A DNA stretch of 64,000 nucleotides from Dongia_A sp964542425 (GTDB lineage: Bacteria > Pseudomonadota > Alphaproteobacteria > Dongiales > Dongiaceae): positions 5,932-69,931 of the forward strand of contig CAZIUB010000126.1 in assembly GCA_964542425.1 (NCBI GenBank), in the 5' to 3' direction. Both the position numbers and the translations under genes were made by a program. The notes under the pieces were generated by a model that saw only the letters and a list, made by a program, of their open reading frames with translations, was not told the origin of the DNA and ran no database searches. How positions within the stretch are numbered: the stretch's first letter is position 1; each line of letters starts with the position of its first letter. Positions 8,816 through 16,426 of this stretch are shown here, in pieces.

Positions 8816-8947
8816 ATGGGCACGCGGAGCTTTCGCATCATTCCCGCCACGTAGATCGTCCTTGGCTTGCTCTTGATTGCGCTCACGACCTCCGGTTGCG
8901 CCTCCAGTTGTCACTTCCTAGATCGACATTGCACCAAGGGCAAATAG
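8816..8947 (+). pseudogene. Small lipoprotein reading frame interrupted by an amber codon
   Basis: A GGGGAGA ribosome site six bases before an ATG opens a 44-codon frame. It reads MGTRSFRIIPAT, hits TAG at 8852-8854, and then continues as a clean lipoprotein signal (IVLGLLLIALTTSGC with lipobox-like TSGC) and a short Cys-rich tail (ASSCHFLDRHCTKGK) before a final TAG. The pieces fit one small lipoprotein broken by a single nonsense change. Alternatively translation could restart at a TTG after the amber. I know no family for it. Confidence 0.35.
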
Positions 8948-9227
8948 TGTTTTGGCGCCTTGGAGCGCATTTTCCAAAACCCACCCCCCGAACGAGGTGC
9001 ACCCCCCGAAACCAAACGAATAGTGTTCGTGATTTGCCGCGACGTTGGCGGGCGTTATACAGCCATCGATGCAGAGGCGTGCCCTTCCGGGAGCGACCAG
9101 ATGGGCCCAAAATACTCACGCCCCGCGTCGCCGTGAGTTGGATAAAAAGGGAGAATAAAAAGGGATAAAAAGGGTAGCGTCCCCTTTTACAGTGCCAAGG
9201 GAAAAGGGTAGCGTCCCCTTTTTCGTC
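8948..9227. other. Intergenic region between small ORF and pleD, with REP-like repeats
   Basis: No gene is supported here. The first 200 bases show nothing clear. The part from 9167 holds two head-to-tail copies of the AAAAGGGTAGCGTCCCCTTT repeat (9167-9188 and 9202-9223), ending a few bases from the pleD stop codon. The other copies of this family lie at 19682-19759, 36909-36929 and 50430-50530. Confidence 0.6.
9167..9224. repeat. REP-like repeat (GGGTAGCGTCCCC family), two copies
   Basis: Two copies of a short imperfect palindrome, AAAAGGG-TAGCGT-CCCCTTTT, sit in the same orientation 35 bp apart downstream of pleD. AAAAGGG and CCCTTTT can pair as a hairpin with an A/U-flanked stem, so it may also act as a terminator for pleD. 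Confidence 0.7.
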
Positions 9228-10619
9228 CTACGCCGGCAAGAGCGCGCCGGGATCGGCGCAGACGCGGTTGCGTCCCGTTTCCTTGGCCCGGTAAAGGGCG
9301 GCGTCGGCGATCTTGAGCAATTCCTCGCAAGCCATCGGACGCTTGGTGGCGGCAAGCCCGATGCTGACGGTGACGGTGAGCTCGCCATTGGGCGCATCGG
9401 CGACCAGCATCGGTTTCTTGGCCACCTTCCGGCACAGGCGCTCGGCGACCTTGAGCGCGTCCGGTCCGTCGGTGTCGGGCATGATAACCACGAATTCCTC
9501 GCCGCCCAGGCGAGCAACCAGATCGATATCGCGCAAGGTCTTGGCCGCCCGCCGGGCGAATTGCCGGAGCACGTCGTCGCCCGCCGCATGGCCATAGGTG
9601 TCGTTCACCAACTTGAAGCGATCGAGGTCGCAGATCATGATCGAGACCGATTTTTCGCTGTGCGCGATGCGCTGCATCAACCCCTCGATATGTTTGATCG
9701 CGTAGCGCCGATTGTAGAGCCCGGTCAGGGAATCGGTGAGCGCCAACGATAGCGAGCGCTGATAGGTTTCGCGCAGGCGGTCCTGATAGCGCCGCCGTCG
9801 CACCTGGATGCGGGCGCGGGCCAGCAATTCGTTGGCGTCGATCGGCTTCACCAGGTAATCGCTGACCCCAATGTCGAGGCCCTTGACCATCCGGGGCATG
9901 TCGAAATCGTCGATCACCAGCAGGATCGGTACCTGCCGGGTTTCGTCCTGCGAGCGCAACATGGAGCAGAGCCTGAGCCCGTCCTCGTTCCCGATCCAGA
10001 GATTGGTGATCACCAGATCGTAGGCGCCGGCCTGGGCCATGCGCATCGCCTCGGCGCTCGTGGTCGCGACATCGACCCGCTCGCAATCGTGCTTCAGCAA
10101 TTCGATCAGGCGCTCGGCCGCGGGGGCGAAGCTCTCGACCAAAAGCGCCTTGGCGGCCAGCATGCCCTTTTCCTCGGCATCAGCCTGCAATTCCAGGAGA
10201 TCACCCTCGCCGGAGGTCTGTTCGCGCAAGCGCCATTCGTCCATCACCATTTTGAGGCGCACCAGCGAGCGCACGCGGGCAAACAGTGCCACGTCGTTGA
10301 CCGGCTTGGTCAGGAAATCGTCGGCCCCGGATTCGAGGCCGCGCACGCGGTCGACCTGGTCGCTCAAGGCGGTGACCATCACCACCGGGAGGAAGCGGGT
10401 CTTGGGATTGGCTCGGATGCGCTGACAGACCTCGAAACCGTCCATGCCCGGCATCATGACGTCGAGCAGAACCAGGTCCGGCGATTGTTGGGCAATGACG
10501 TCCAGGGCTTCCTTGCCGCCATTGGCGGTCAGGACCTCGAAATACTCGGCGGCCAGTTTCGCCTCGAGGAGGCGAACGTTGGCGGCTATGTCATCCACTA
10601 CCAGGATTCTGGCCGACAT
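9228..10619 (-). CDS. pleD: Response regulator diguanylate cyclase PleD
   Basis: A 463-residue protein with the full PleD layout: a receiver domain (1-120, phospho-acceptor Asp53 in LVLLDVMMPGMD), an adaptor receiver-like domain (about 155-275) and a C-terminal GGDEF domain with the active-site motif GGEEF. An RxxD inhibitory site (RDID) lies five residues before it, so product inhibition by cyclic di-GMP is expected. The second receiver has ITNLWIGNEDG in place of a normal phospho-site, as in known PleD. It makes cyclic di-GMP at a cell pole during the alphaproteobacterial cell cycle. The start codon is four bases after the divK stop, so divK-pleD is an operon. Confidence 0.96.
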   Translation of the reverse strand: MSARILVVDDIAANVRLLEAKLAAEYFEVLTANGGKEALDVIAQQSPDLVLLDVMMPGMDGFEVCQRIRANPKTRFLPVVMVTALSDQVDRVRGLESGADDFLTKPVNDVALFARVRSLVRLKMVMDEWRLREQTSGEGDLLELQADAEEKGMLAAKALLVESFAPAAERLIELLKHDCERVDVATTSAEAMRMAQAGAYDLVITNLWIGNEDGLRLCSMLRSQDETRQVPILLVIDDFDMPRMVKGLDIGVSDYLVKPIDANELLARARIQVRRRRYQDRLRETYQRSLSLALTDSLTGLYNRRYAIKHIEGLMQRIAHSEKSVSIMICDLDRFKLVNDTYGHAAGDDVLRQFARRAAKTLRDIDLVARLGGEEFVVIMPDTDGPDALKVAERLCRKVAKKPMLVADAPNGELTVTVSIGLAATKRPMACEELLKIADAALYRAKETGRNRVCADPGALLPA

Positions 10620-10623
10620 CGCA

Positions 10624-11037
10624 TCACTGCAGGAAACGGTCCACTGTCTCCAGGAACTGAACCACGGAAATCGGCTTGGCGATATAGGCCTCGCAACCGC
10701 CTTCGCGGATCTTCTCCTCGTCGCCCTTCATGGCAAAGGCGGTAACGGCGATGACCGGGATCGAGCGCAGATTGTCGTCTTCCTTGATCCACTTGGTCAC
10801 TTCCAGGCCCGAGACCTCCGGCAACTGGATGTCCATCAGGATCAAATCCGGCTTGTGTTGGCCCGCCATTTTCAACGCCTCCATTCCGTCCTTGGTCTGC
10901 AAGATCTTGTAACCCTGCGCCTGAATGAGGTCGTGGAACAGCTTCATGTTGAGATCGTCGTCTTCGACGATCAGGATCGTCTTTGTGGCCGCGCGTCGAT
11001 GCTTTTCTTCGCGCGATAGCATGTGCACTTCCGCCAT
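10624..11037 (-). CDS. divK: Single-domain response regulator DivK
   Basis: A 137-residue receiver-only protein, with no output domain. Acid pocket VEDDDLN (residues 24-30), phospho-acceptor Asp69 in LILMDIQLPEVSGLEV, and the C-terminal FAMKGDEEKIREGGCEAYIAKPIS stretch match DivK closely. DivK controls the CckA-CtrA pathway through DivJ/PleC/DivL. The ATG at 11037 is preceded by GGAGGGG. Compared with textbook DivK it has about 17 extra N-terminal residues (AEVHMLSREEKHRRAAT); a second Met at residue 6 could be the true start. It leads the divK-pleD operon. Confidence 0.95.
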   Translation of the reverse strand: MAEVHMLSREEKHRRAATKTILIVEDDDLNMKLFHDLIQAQGYKILQTKDGMEALKMAGQHKPDLILMDIQLPEVSGLEVTKWIKEDDNLRSIPVIAVTAFAMKGDEEKIREGGCEAYIAKPISVVQFLETVDRFLQ

Positions 11038-11178
11038 GACCCCTCCACTGCGCCCCAAACCTGGGCCCCTACCCCGCCCCGGGCGACGGGATTGCTGTTT
11101 CGATCGGCCCCGGCGCCTTGCTCTCGGTTGGGCTGGGGACATCAGAGCCGACCCACTCAATCCATTAATATGTATTGG

Positions 11179-11193
11179 TTAACAAATCGTTGA
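11179..11193 (+). promoter_or_regulatory. CtrA-like site upstream of divK (candidate)
   Basis: TTAA, seven bases, then TTGA in the AT-rich stretch upstream of divK differs from the TTAA-N7-TTAA CtrA consensus at one base. divK is CtrA-controlled in Caulobacter, which makes the position sensible. The match is weak on its own. Confidence 0.3.
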
Positions 11194-11375
11194 AAAACTG
11201 TCCATCCCTCCGGCTAGAACTAGAAAATCCCCAGGGCCGGCTACTTCGACGGGATCGCCGATTTTTGGGCGAATCGACTGCCTCGTGGCATGGTTGCGGC
11301 AGGTGCCTTCCATTGGCGGGCCCATGTCGAAAACGGAATATTGCTGGCATTCCTAGCCTTGCCCGCCGATTCTCC

Positions 11376-11452
11376 CTAGTGTCCCGATTCTGAATTTCGC
11401 CAGACCACCCAGCGACACCCCGAGCGAATTTCAGAATCGATAAGGACACTAG
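11376..11452. repeat. Long palindromic element 1 (CTAGTGTCC termini)
   Basis: A 77-bp element whose ends are exact inverted CTAGTGTCC / GGACACTAG. The inner arms also pair: CGATTCTGAATTTCGC on the left with GCGAATTTCAGAATCG on the right. The right arm carries four extra bases (ATAA). It could fold into a long hairpin or be a MITE-like insertion. It lies upstream of dinB. Confidence 0.75.
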
Positions 11453-11465
11453 CAACCTATTGAGT

Positions 11466-11545
11466 CTAGTGTCGTATTTGGTTTCGAAGTTCGCTTGGCG
11501 CTCCTGGTCGCGTGATCTGGCGAACTTTAAAAACCATGACATTAG
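11466..11545. repeat. Long palindromic element 2 (CTAGTGTC / GACATTAG termini)
   Basis: An 80-bp relative of element 1, 13 bp away. Its ends are CTAGTGTC and GACATTAG. The inner arms (TTTCGAAGTTCGC and GCGAACTTTAAAAA) share the TTCGC...GCGAA core but otherwise differ from element 1. The two copies therefore look like separate members of one mobile palindromic family rather than a recent duplication. Confidence 0.65.
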
Positions 11546-11626
11546 GGGCATTCCCGAGCAAGGGTCCTTTCGGCGAGAATCGGGCCAGCGGGCAAGTGTG
11601 GGAGCATTGGGCACGGGACTGGCGCC

Positions 11627-12913
11627 ATGGATATGGACCAAACCATGGGATTTTGCCGCGATTGCGGGCAACGCATGGCGGAACGGGTTCGGCGCTGTCC
11701 GACTTGCCGCTCACCCCGCATTCTCCGCCATCCCGAACTGTTTTCGCTGAACATCGGACATGTCGATTGCGATGCCTTCTATGCCGCGATCGAAAAGCGC
11801 GACCGACCGGAATTGCGCGACAAGCCGGTGATCATCGGGGGCGCTCGGAGGGGCGTGGTTTCGACCGCCTGCTACATCGCGCGCATCGCCGGGGTCAGAT
11901 CGGCGATGCCGATGTTCAAGGCCAGGGCGCTGTGCCCCGAGGCGGTGGTACTTCCCCCCGACATGGCCAAGTATCGCAAGGTGGGCGCCGAGATTCGCGC
12001 GCTGATGCTGGACTTGACCCCGTTGGTGGAGCCGTTGTCGATCGACGAGGCGTTCCTGGATCTTTCCGGCACCACTTGCCTCCACAAGCGCAGCCCCGCT
12101 GAGAGCCTGGCCCACCTCGCCCGGCGTGCCGAGGCCGAATTCGCCATCACGGTTTCGATCGGGCTCAGCCACAACAAGTTTCTGGCCAAGATCGCCTCCG
12201 ATTTGGACAAGCCTCGCGGGTTCAGCGTCATCGGCAAGGCGGAGACCCTGCAATTCCTGGCTTCACGGCCGGTCTCGTCGATCTCGGGCGTGGGCAAGGC
12301 GATGAGCGAAAGGCTGGCCAAGGACGGCCTTCATACCATCGGGCAATTGCAAACCTTGGCCCTCAATGAACTGGTGCGGCGCCACGGACGCATGGGAGCG
12401 CATTTGCACGATCTGGCGCGAGGGCAAGACAGCCGCCCGGTCGATCCCGCCCTGCCGGCCAAGAGCATTTCCAGCGAGACCACGTTTGACGAGGACATTG
12501 CCGATTCCCAGCAACTGCGCCACGAATTGTGGCCTTTATGCGAAACCGTGTCGAGGCGGCTGAAGCAGGCGGAGATGGCGGGAGGTGTTGTTCACCTGAA
12601 GCTGAAAACCGCGGGCTTTCGCCTGGTGTCGCGCCAAGTCAAGCTGGGCCAGCCGACGCAATTGGCCGATGCGCTGTTTCGCGCCGGCACGGCGCTTCTC
12701 TCCCGCGAGGCGGGGAATGCCCCCTATCGCCTGCTTGGAATCGGGGTCAGCGATTTGGTGGAGGCCGGGTCGGGGGAGGTGGGCGATCTCAGCGATCCGG
12801 ATCAGACCAAGCGATCGCGCATCGAGCGGGCGATGGATGCGGTTCGCGCCAAGCTGGGGCGCGACAGCATCATCAAGGGGCGCAGCCTGCCCATCAAGAA
12901 GCCGGGGTCTTAG
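11627..12913 (+). CDS. dinB: DNA polymerase IV with N-terminal zinc ribbon
   Basis: A Y-family translesion polymerase of 428 residues. Catalytic acidic residues are seen in HVDCDAFYA (Asp47) and SIDEAFLD (Asp140, Glu141). The finger, thumb (helix-hairpin-helix around SISGVGKAMSERL) and little-finger regions follow at normal spacing. Ahead of the polymerase is a 35-residue extension with CRDC (Cys10, Cys13) and CPTC (Cys24, Cys27), a likely zinc ribbon present in one alphaproteobacterial group of Pol IV. It copies damaged DNA with low fidelity. I see no LexA-type site upstream. ATG codons at 11633 and 11645 are possible alternatives. Confidence 0.95.
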   Translation: MDMDQTMGFCRDCGQRMAERVRRCPTCRSPRILRHPELFSLNIGHVDCDAFYAAIEKRDRPELRDKPVIIGGARRGVVSTACYIARIAGVRSAMPMFKARALCPEAVVLPPDMAKYRKVGAEIRALMLDLTPLVEPLSIDEAFLDLSGTTCLHKRSPAESLAHLARRAEAEFAITVSIGLSHNKFLAKIASDLDKPRGFSVIGKAETLQFLASRPVSSISGVGKAMSERLAKDGLHTIGQLQTLALNELVRRHGRMGAHLHDLARGQDSRPVDPALPAKSISSETTFDEDIADSQQLRHELWPLCETVSRRLKQAEMAGGVVHLKLKTAGFRLVSRQVKLGQPTQLADALFRAGTALLSREAGNAPYRLLGIGVSDLVEAGSGEVGDLSDPDQTKRSRIERAMDAVRAKLGRDSIIKGRSLPIKKPGS

Positions 12914-12941
12914 TCGCGCGCGGCATGGGCGCCTTCACATA

Positions 12942-13034
12942 GGTCATCGCTGCGCTTGACGCGGCGATCCATCTTGGCCCGCAGTGGCCATGGATTACCG
13001 GGTCTCGTCGCTTCGCTCCGGCCCGGCAATGACG
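12942..13034. repeat. Dispersed intergenic repeat (GTCAT...ATGAC type), copy 2
   Basis: A 93-bp stretch from GGTCATCGCTGCGCTTGACG to CCGGCAATGACGA fills most of the gap between dinB and the convergent EipB-like gene. The ends can pair (GTCAT/ATGAC, CCGG parts). It is related to the element at 496-560. Its position between convergent stops suggests a bidirectional hairpin, but there is no clear U-run. Confidence 0.6.
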
Positions 13035-13069
13035 ATAAAGAATCAATTCACCGCCCCTGTTCGCGTACC

Positions 13070-13912
13070 CTAGGGGCAATTCTCGCTGGGCAGGACCTCG
13101 AGCTTGCGCAACACGCCCTCGACCTGGAGGCCGCCGAACTCGAAGGTCAGTTCGCCGACGACGCCATTATCGTAGACGCGGAGCGATTGCTCGAAATCGG
13201 GCGCCGAATCTGGCTGATTGTCGACGAAAAAGGCGAGGTCCACGCGCCGCGACATTTGGCCCTTCAGTTCGGGAAAGATCTCGCCCTTGCCCTGCCAGGT
13301 GGTGGTGGCGCCGGTGATGATGGCGCTGATTTCGACCGGGTGATCGGCGAGCGATGGATCGAACACGGTCGCGATGAAGACCGGCGAACCGGTTTGCGCC
13401 TGTTCCATGATGGCGGTCGAGTGTTCCATCGGCAGAAGCGCCGGGTCGATCGCCGATTCCCGGCGCTCGGGCAGTTCGGTGGTGAGCGTGCCGGGGGCGC
13501 TCGAATTGGGGAAGCTGACCTCGCCGCGCCTCTGGCTCGAGAGCTCGCCATCGCGCGCCTCGCGGATCGAGTAACGCAGCCCGCCGCCGTCCTTGGCTTC
13601 CCAGGTCGACTGGCTCCAATCGAATTCATGCGCGTCGCCCTCGGCCCCGATGAGCCGGATGCCGGCCTTCTGATTGACCGTCCAGCCATCGCAACCATCG
13701 GCCAGTTCGTAGGAGAGGACGCCCACCGCACCGGAAGCCTGGCCGAAGGTCCCGGCCCCAACCTTGGCCTTGAGCTCGTAGGTCGCCCGATGCGGCAGAA
13801 ACTGGACCGCCTCGGCCTGGGGCGCCAGGAACACCCAAACCATCGCGAACGATAGCACCCAACCCATGCTTGTCAGCATTCCAGCGCCAACTTTCGAAAA
13901 TGCGTGATCCAT
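13070..13912 (-). CDS. EipB-family cell-envelope protein (DUF1849)
   Basis: A 280-residue exported protein that matches the EipB/DUF1849 family of periplasmic beta-spiral proteins needed for envelope integrity in Brucella. Landmarks are FLPHRATYELKAKVGAG after the signal, LADGCDGWTVNQ, and a final Cys in SENCP; the two cysteines probably form the family disulfide. The signal peptide is WVLSFAMVWVFLAPQAEA. The start is taken as the ATG at 13912, because GGAG lies six bases upstream and it gives the signal a positive charge (Lys7); an ATG at 13879 is the alternative. The first eight residues at this start (MDHAFSKVG) come entirely from palindromic repeat copy B. Confidence 0.85.
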   Translation of the reverse strand: MDHAFSKVGAGMLTSMGWVLSFAMVWVFLAPQAEAVQFLPHRATYELKAKVGAGTFGQASGAVGVLSYELADGCDGWTVNQKAGIRLIGAEGDAHEFDWSQSTWEAKDGGGLRYSIREARDGELSSQRRGEVSFPNSSAPGTLTTELPERRESAIDPALLPMEHSTAIMEQAQTGSPVFIATVFDPSLADHPVEISAIITGATTTWQGKGEIFPELKGQMSRRVDLAFFVDNQPDSAPDFEQSLRVYDNGVVGELTFEFGGLQVEGVLRKLEVLPSENCP

Positions 13913-13943
13913 GAAACGCTCCGATGCTTTAACGAAAATTGGC
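13886..13943 (-). repeat. Palindromic repeat, copy B, inside the 5' end of the EipB-like gene
   Basis: A 58-bp palindrome with arms GCCAACTTTCG and CGAAAATTGGC (one mismatch). On the minus strand it reads P-I-F-V-K-A-S-E-R-F-M-D-H-A-F-S-K-V-G without a stop, in the same frame as copies C and D. It carries a GGAG and the ATG at 13912, and it runs in frame into the signal peptide of the EipB-like protein. Confidence 0.8.
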
Positions 13944-14153
13944 CGATATTGCGACATGACATTACCCGCCGGATTGTACGAGCGGGGTCGTTTGGCACGA
14001 ATTAACCAGTCGCACGAATACAGATACTAGGACCCACCTGTCGCACCATCGCCAATCGCGGCCGCTTTCAGAAATTATCGTACGCCCGCGAGCGGGAAGA
14101 TAGCATACCCGTCAGCGTCCCAGACACCCAAATTCCTGATTCCGGGGGAAGAC

Positions 14154-15119
14154 ATGAAAGCCAAGCCGATCGTCTATGTCACCCGCAGGCTCCCCGATGC
14201 GGTCACCAGCCGCCTAATGGCGAGCTATGCGGGCAGGCTGAACCCCGAGGATGCGATCCGCACACCCGAAGAGATCGTCGAAGGCGCCGTTGGGGCCGAC
14301 GCCATCCTGGTGACACCGGCCGACAAGATCAATGCCGAGCTCATCAATCGGCTGCCCGAAAGTGTGCGTATGATCGCCACCTTCTCGGTAGGCCACGAGC
14401 ACATCGACCTCAACGCGGCCAAGGCAAGGGGATTGCCGGTCTCCAACACGCCCGATGTACTGACCGACGCGACCGCCGACATCGCGCTCCTTTTGATGCT
14501 GGGGGCGGCAAGACGCGCGCATGAGGGCGAGCGCGCATTGCGCGAGGCGACGTGGAAGAGCTGGTCGACCGTCTACATGCTGGGCGTGCACATGACCGGC
14601 AAGCGGCTGGGCATTTTCGGCATGGGACGGATCGGGCAGGCGGTTGCCAAACGGGCGCGGGCCTTCGACATGGTGATCCATTATTCCAACCGCTCGCGAT
14701 TGTCGCCCGATCTCGAACAAGGTGCCATCTATCACGCCAAGCCCGAGGACATGCTGGCGCATTGCGATTTCCTGTCGATCAACGCGCCGGGGGGCGCGGA
14801 CACTTATCACTGGCTGAACTCGATGCGCATCGCCATGCTTCCCGATTGCGCGATCGTCGTCAACACCTCGCGGGGCGGCCTGGTGGATGATGCGGCGCTG
14901 ATCGCCGCCTTGAAGAGCGGCAAGCTGTTCGCCGCCGGACTCGATGTCTATGAGGGCGAGCCGAAACTGAACCCGGAGTATCGCGAATTGCAGAACGCGT
15001 TCCTGCTGCCGCATCTGGGCAGCGCCACCATCGAGACAAGGAACGCCATGGGCTTCAAGGCGCTGGACAACCTGGATGCGTTTTTCGCGGGGAGGAAGTT
15101 GCCGGACAGAATGGTGTAG
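14154..15119 (+). CDS. D-2-hydroxyacid dehydrogenase (glycerate dehydrogenase / hydroxypyruvate reductase-like)
   Basis: A 321-residue NAD(P)-dependent enzyme of the D-isomer 2-hydroxyacid dehydrogenase family. The Rossmann motif GIFGMGRIGQAVAKRARAF lies near residue 153, the substrate and catalytic Arg in VNTSRGGLVDD, the Glu in DVYEGEP, and the catalytic His in LLPHLGSAT. The closest named types are glyoxylate/hydroxypyruvate reductases; the exact substrate is uncertain. GGGGGAAGAC before the ATG is a good ribosome site. It is a single gene facing the agmatine-deiminase-like gene. Confidence 0.9.
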   Translation: MKAKPIVYVTRRLPDAVTSRLMASYAGRLNPEDAIRTPEEIVEGAVGADAILVTPADKINAELINRLPESVRMIATFSVGHEHIDLNAAKARGLPVSNTPDVLTDATADIALLLMLGAARRAHEGERALREATWKSWSTVYMLGVHMTGKRLGIFGMGRIGQAVAKRARAFDMVIHYSNRSRLSPDLEQGAIYHAKPEDMLAHCDFLSINAPGGADTYHWLNSMRIAMLPDCAIVVNTSRGGLVDDAALIAALKSGKLFAAGLDVYEGEPKLNPEYRELQNAFLLPHLGSATIETRNAMGFKALDNLDAFFAGRKLPDRMV

Positions 15120-15191
15120 GAGCAGAAGGTTCTCGCGAGGCAGCGCCCTCACCCCCACCCTCTCCGGCCCGCGCGGCAGAGCGAGAAAAAA

Positions 15192-16226
15192 TCACGCCTT
15201 CGCCGGCTTGCCCTTGGGCTGGGGCAGCGTGAAGGAATGGATGCCGCCGCCGCCGAAGGCGAGTTCGAGGCCGGGGATCTGAACGACCTCTCGCTTGGGA
15301 AACAGGCGGGAGAGCGCTTCGAAGGCCTTGCGGTCCTGCGCGCCATCCTCGAAGGCAGGCAGAATGATGGCGCCATCGGGCATGTAGAAGTTCACATAAG
15401 AAAGCGCCAGGCGCCGCCCGTCCTCGTCGAAGCGGGGGCGCGGCTGTTCGATCTCGATCACTTCGAGGGCGCGGGCACTCGCGTCGCGCGCGCCCCGAAG
15501 CCGCTCCAGATTGTCGGAGAGCACTTTTTGATTGGGGTCGGCCGGGTCGCTGGCGGTCAGCGCCACCACCACGCCCGGCCGCACGAAGCGCGCCAGGTTG
15601 GCGACCTGGCCGCCGGTGATGTCGTCCTGAAGGCCGGCCGCCAGCCAGATCACCTGGCGCAATCCCAGGAACTCGATCAGCAATTCCTCGATCTGCAAGC
15701 GCTCGAGGCCGGGATTGCGGTTGGGGTTGAGGAGCACCGATTCGGTCGCGATGATCGTACCCTCGCCATCGGTGTCGATGGCCCCGCCTTCCAGCACCAG
15801 ATCGGCCACATAGGCGCGCATCTCGAGCTGATCCAGCATCGCGCGCGCGACTTCGGCGTCGCGCAAATGGTCCTCGTAGCGGTGGCCCCAGGCGTTCCAG
15901 CGCCAGCGTACACCGGCCACCTCGCCCTTGGCATTTTCGAGGAAGGTCGGGCCGTAATCCCTGATCCAGCAATCGTCGTGCGGGATCGAAACCTGGCTCA
16001 CGCCGGGGCCGGTCAAGAGCGAAACCTCGGCCACATTCTTGGGCTTGACCACCATCGAGACCGGCTCGAAGCGGGCAATGGTGGTGGCTAGCTCGGCCAC
16101 GATCTCGCGCGCCCCGTCGAGATGTTCGCCCCAGGTTGGCCCGCGGCTGGGCCAAGCCATCCAGCAACGCTCGTGCGGCGCCCATTCCGCCGCGAGGGCG
16201 AAGCCGTCGGCAAACGGTCTGGTCAT
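15192..16226 (-). CDS. Agmatine-deiminase-like protein lacking the catalytic residues
   Basis: A 344-residue member of the agmatine deiminase (peptidyl-arginine-deiminase) family by overall sequence: DGFALAAEWAPHERCWMAWP, DDCWIRDYGPTF, LEGGAIDTDGEG and LLNPNRNP are all recognisable. The catalytic Cys of the GGGxIHC motif is Ser331 here (GGGGIHSFTLPQP). The catalytic His-x-Asp of the usual GHVDN motif is Gln207-Val-Ala209 (GGQVANLARF). The His of EGGxIH is Asp. All main nucleophile and acid-base positions are thus changed and deiminase activity is not expected, while the reading frame and fold are intact. The start at 16226 gives the usual N-terminus; an ATG at 16259 adds 11 residues. It may be a binding or regulatory paralogue, or an enzyme with a different reaction. 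Confidence 0.85.
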   Translation of the reverse strand: MTRPFADGFALAAEWAPHERCWMAWPSRGPTWGEHLDGAREIVAELATTIARFEPVSMVVKPKNVAEVSLLTGPGVSQVSIPHDDCWIRDYGPTFLENAKGEVAGVRWRWNAWGHRYEDHLRDAEVARAMLDQLEMRAYVADLVLEGGAIDTDGEGTIIATESVLLNPNRNPGLERLQIEELLIEFLGLRQVIWLAAGLQDDITGGQVANLARFVRPGVVVALTASDPADPNQKVLSDNLERLRGARDASARALEVIEIEQPRPRFDEDGRRLALSYVNFYMPDGAIILPAFEDGAQDRKAFEALSRLFPKREVVQIPGLELAFGGGGIHSFTLPQPKGKPAKA

Positions 16227-16426
16227 ATTTTGGCCCGGTCCCCGTTTGACATGGGCCATAGTCTAGCAGCTTGGGAAGCCTGCGCTAGTGATTCGACTCC
16301 GACATTCCGCTCTAGGGACATGTCGGCCCGGACCACAGCCAAATTCAAAGCGTTGCGGTGCGCCGCCCACACAATGAGAGGAACAAGAAGCGTGGCGTCG
16401 CACCACTGGCCCGCGGCCCTCGAACG

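Larger units (their letters stand above)
11038..11626. other. Divergent divK / dinB intergenic region
   Basis: 589 bases without a supported gene. It holds GC-rich leader sequence next to divK, an AT-rich stretch at about 11160-11200 that probably contains the divK promoter, and two palindromic elements (11376-11452 and 11466-11545) upstream of dinB. No RNA gene was recognised. Confidence 0.55.

Noticed and set aside
8794..9168. Plus-strand open frame of 124 codons downstream of rpmG
   Set aside because: No family-like features and an unlikely composition; the small lipoprotein frame in the same place has better start and signal features.
11164..11181. A second CtrA-like pair of TTAA half-sites upstream of divK
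   Set aside because: The spacing is ten bases rather than seven, so it does not fit the consensus.
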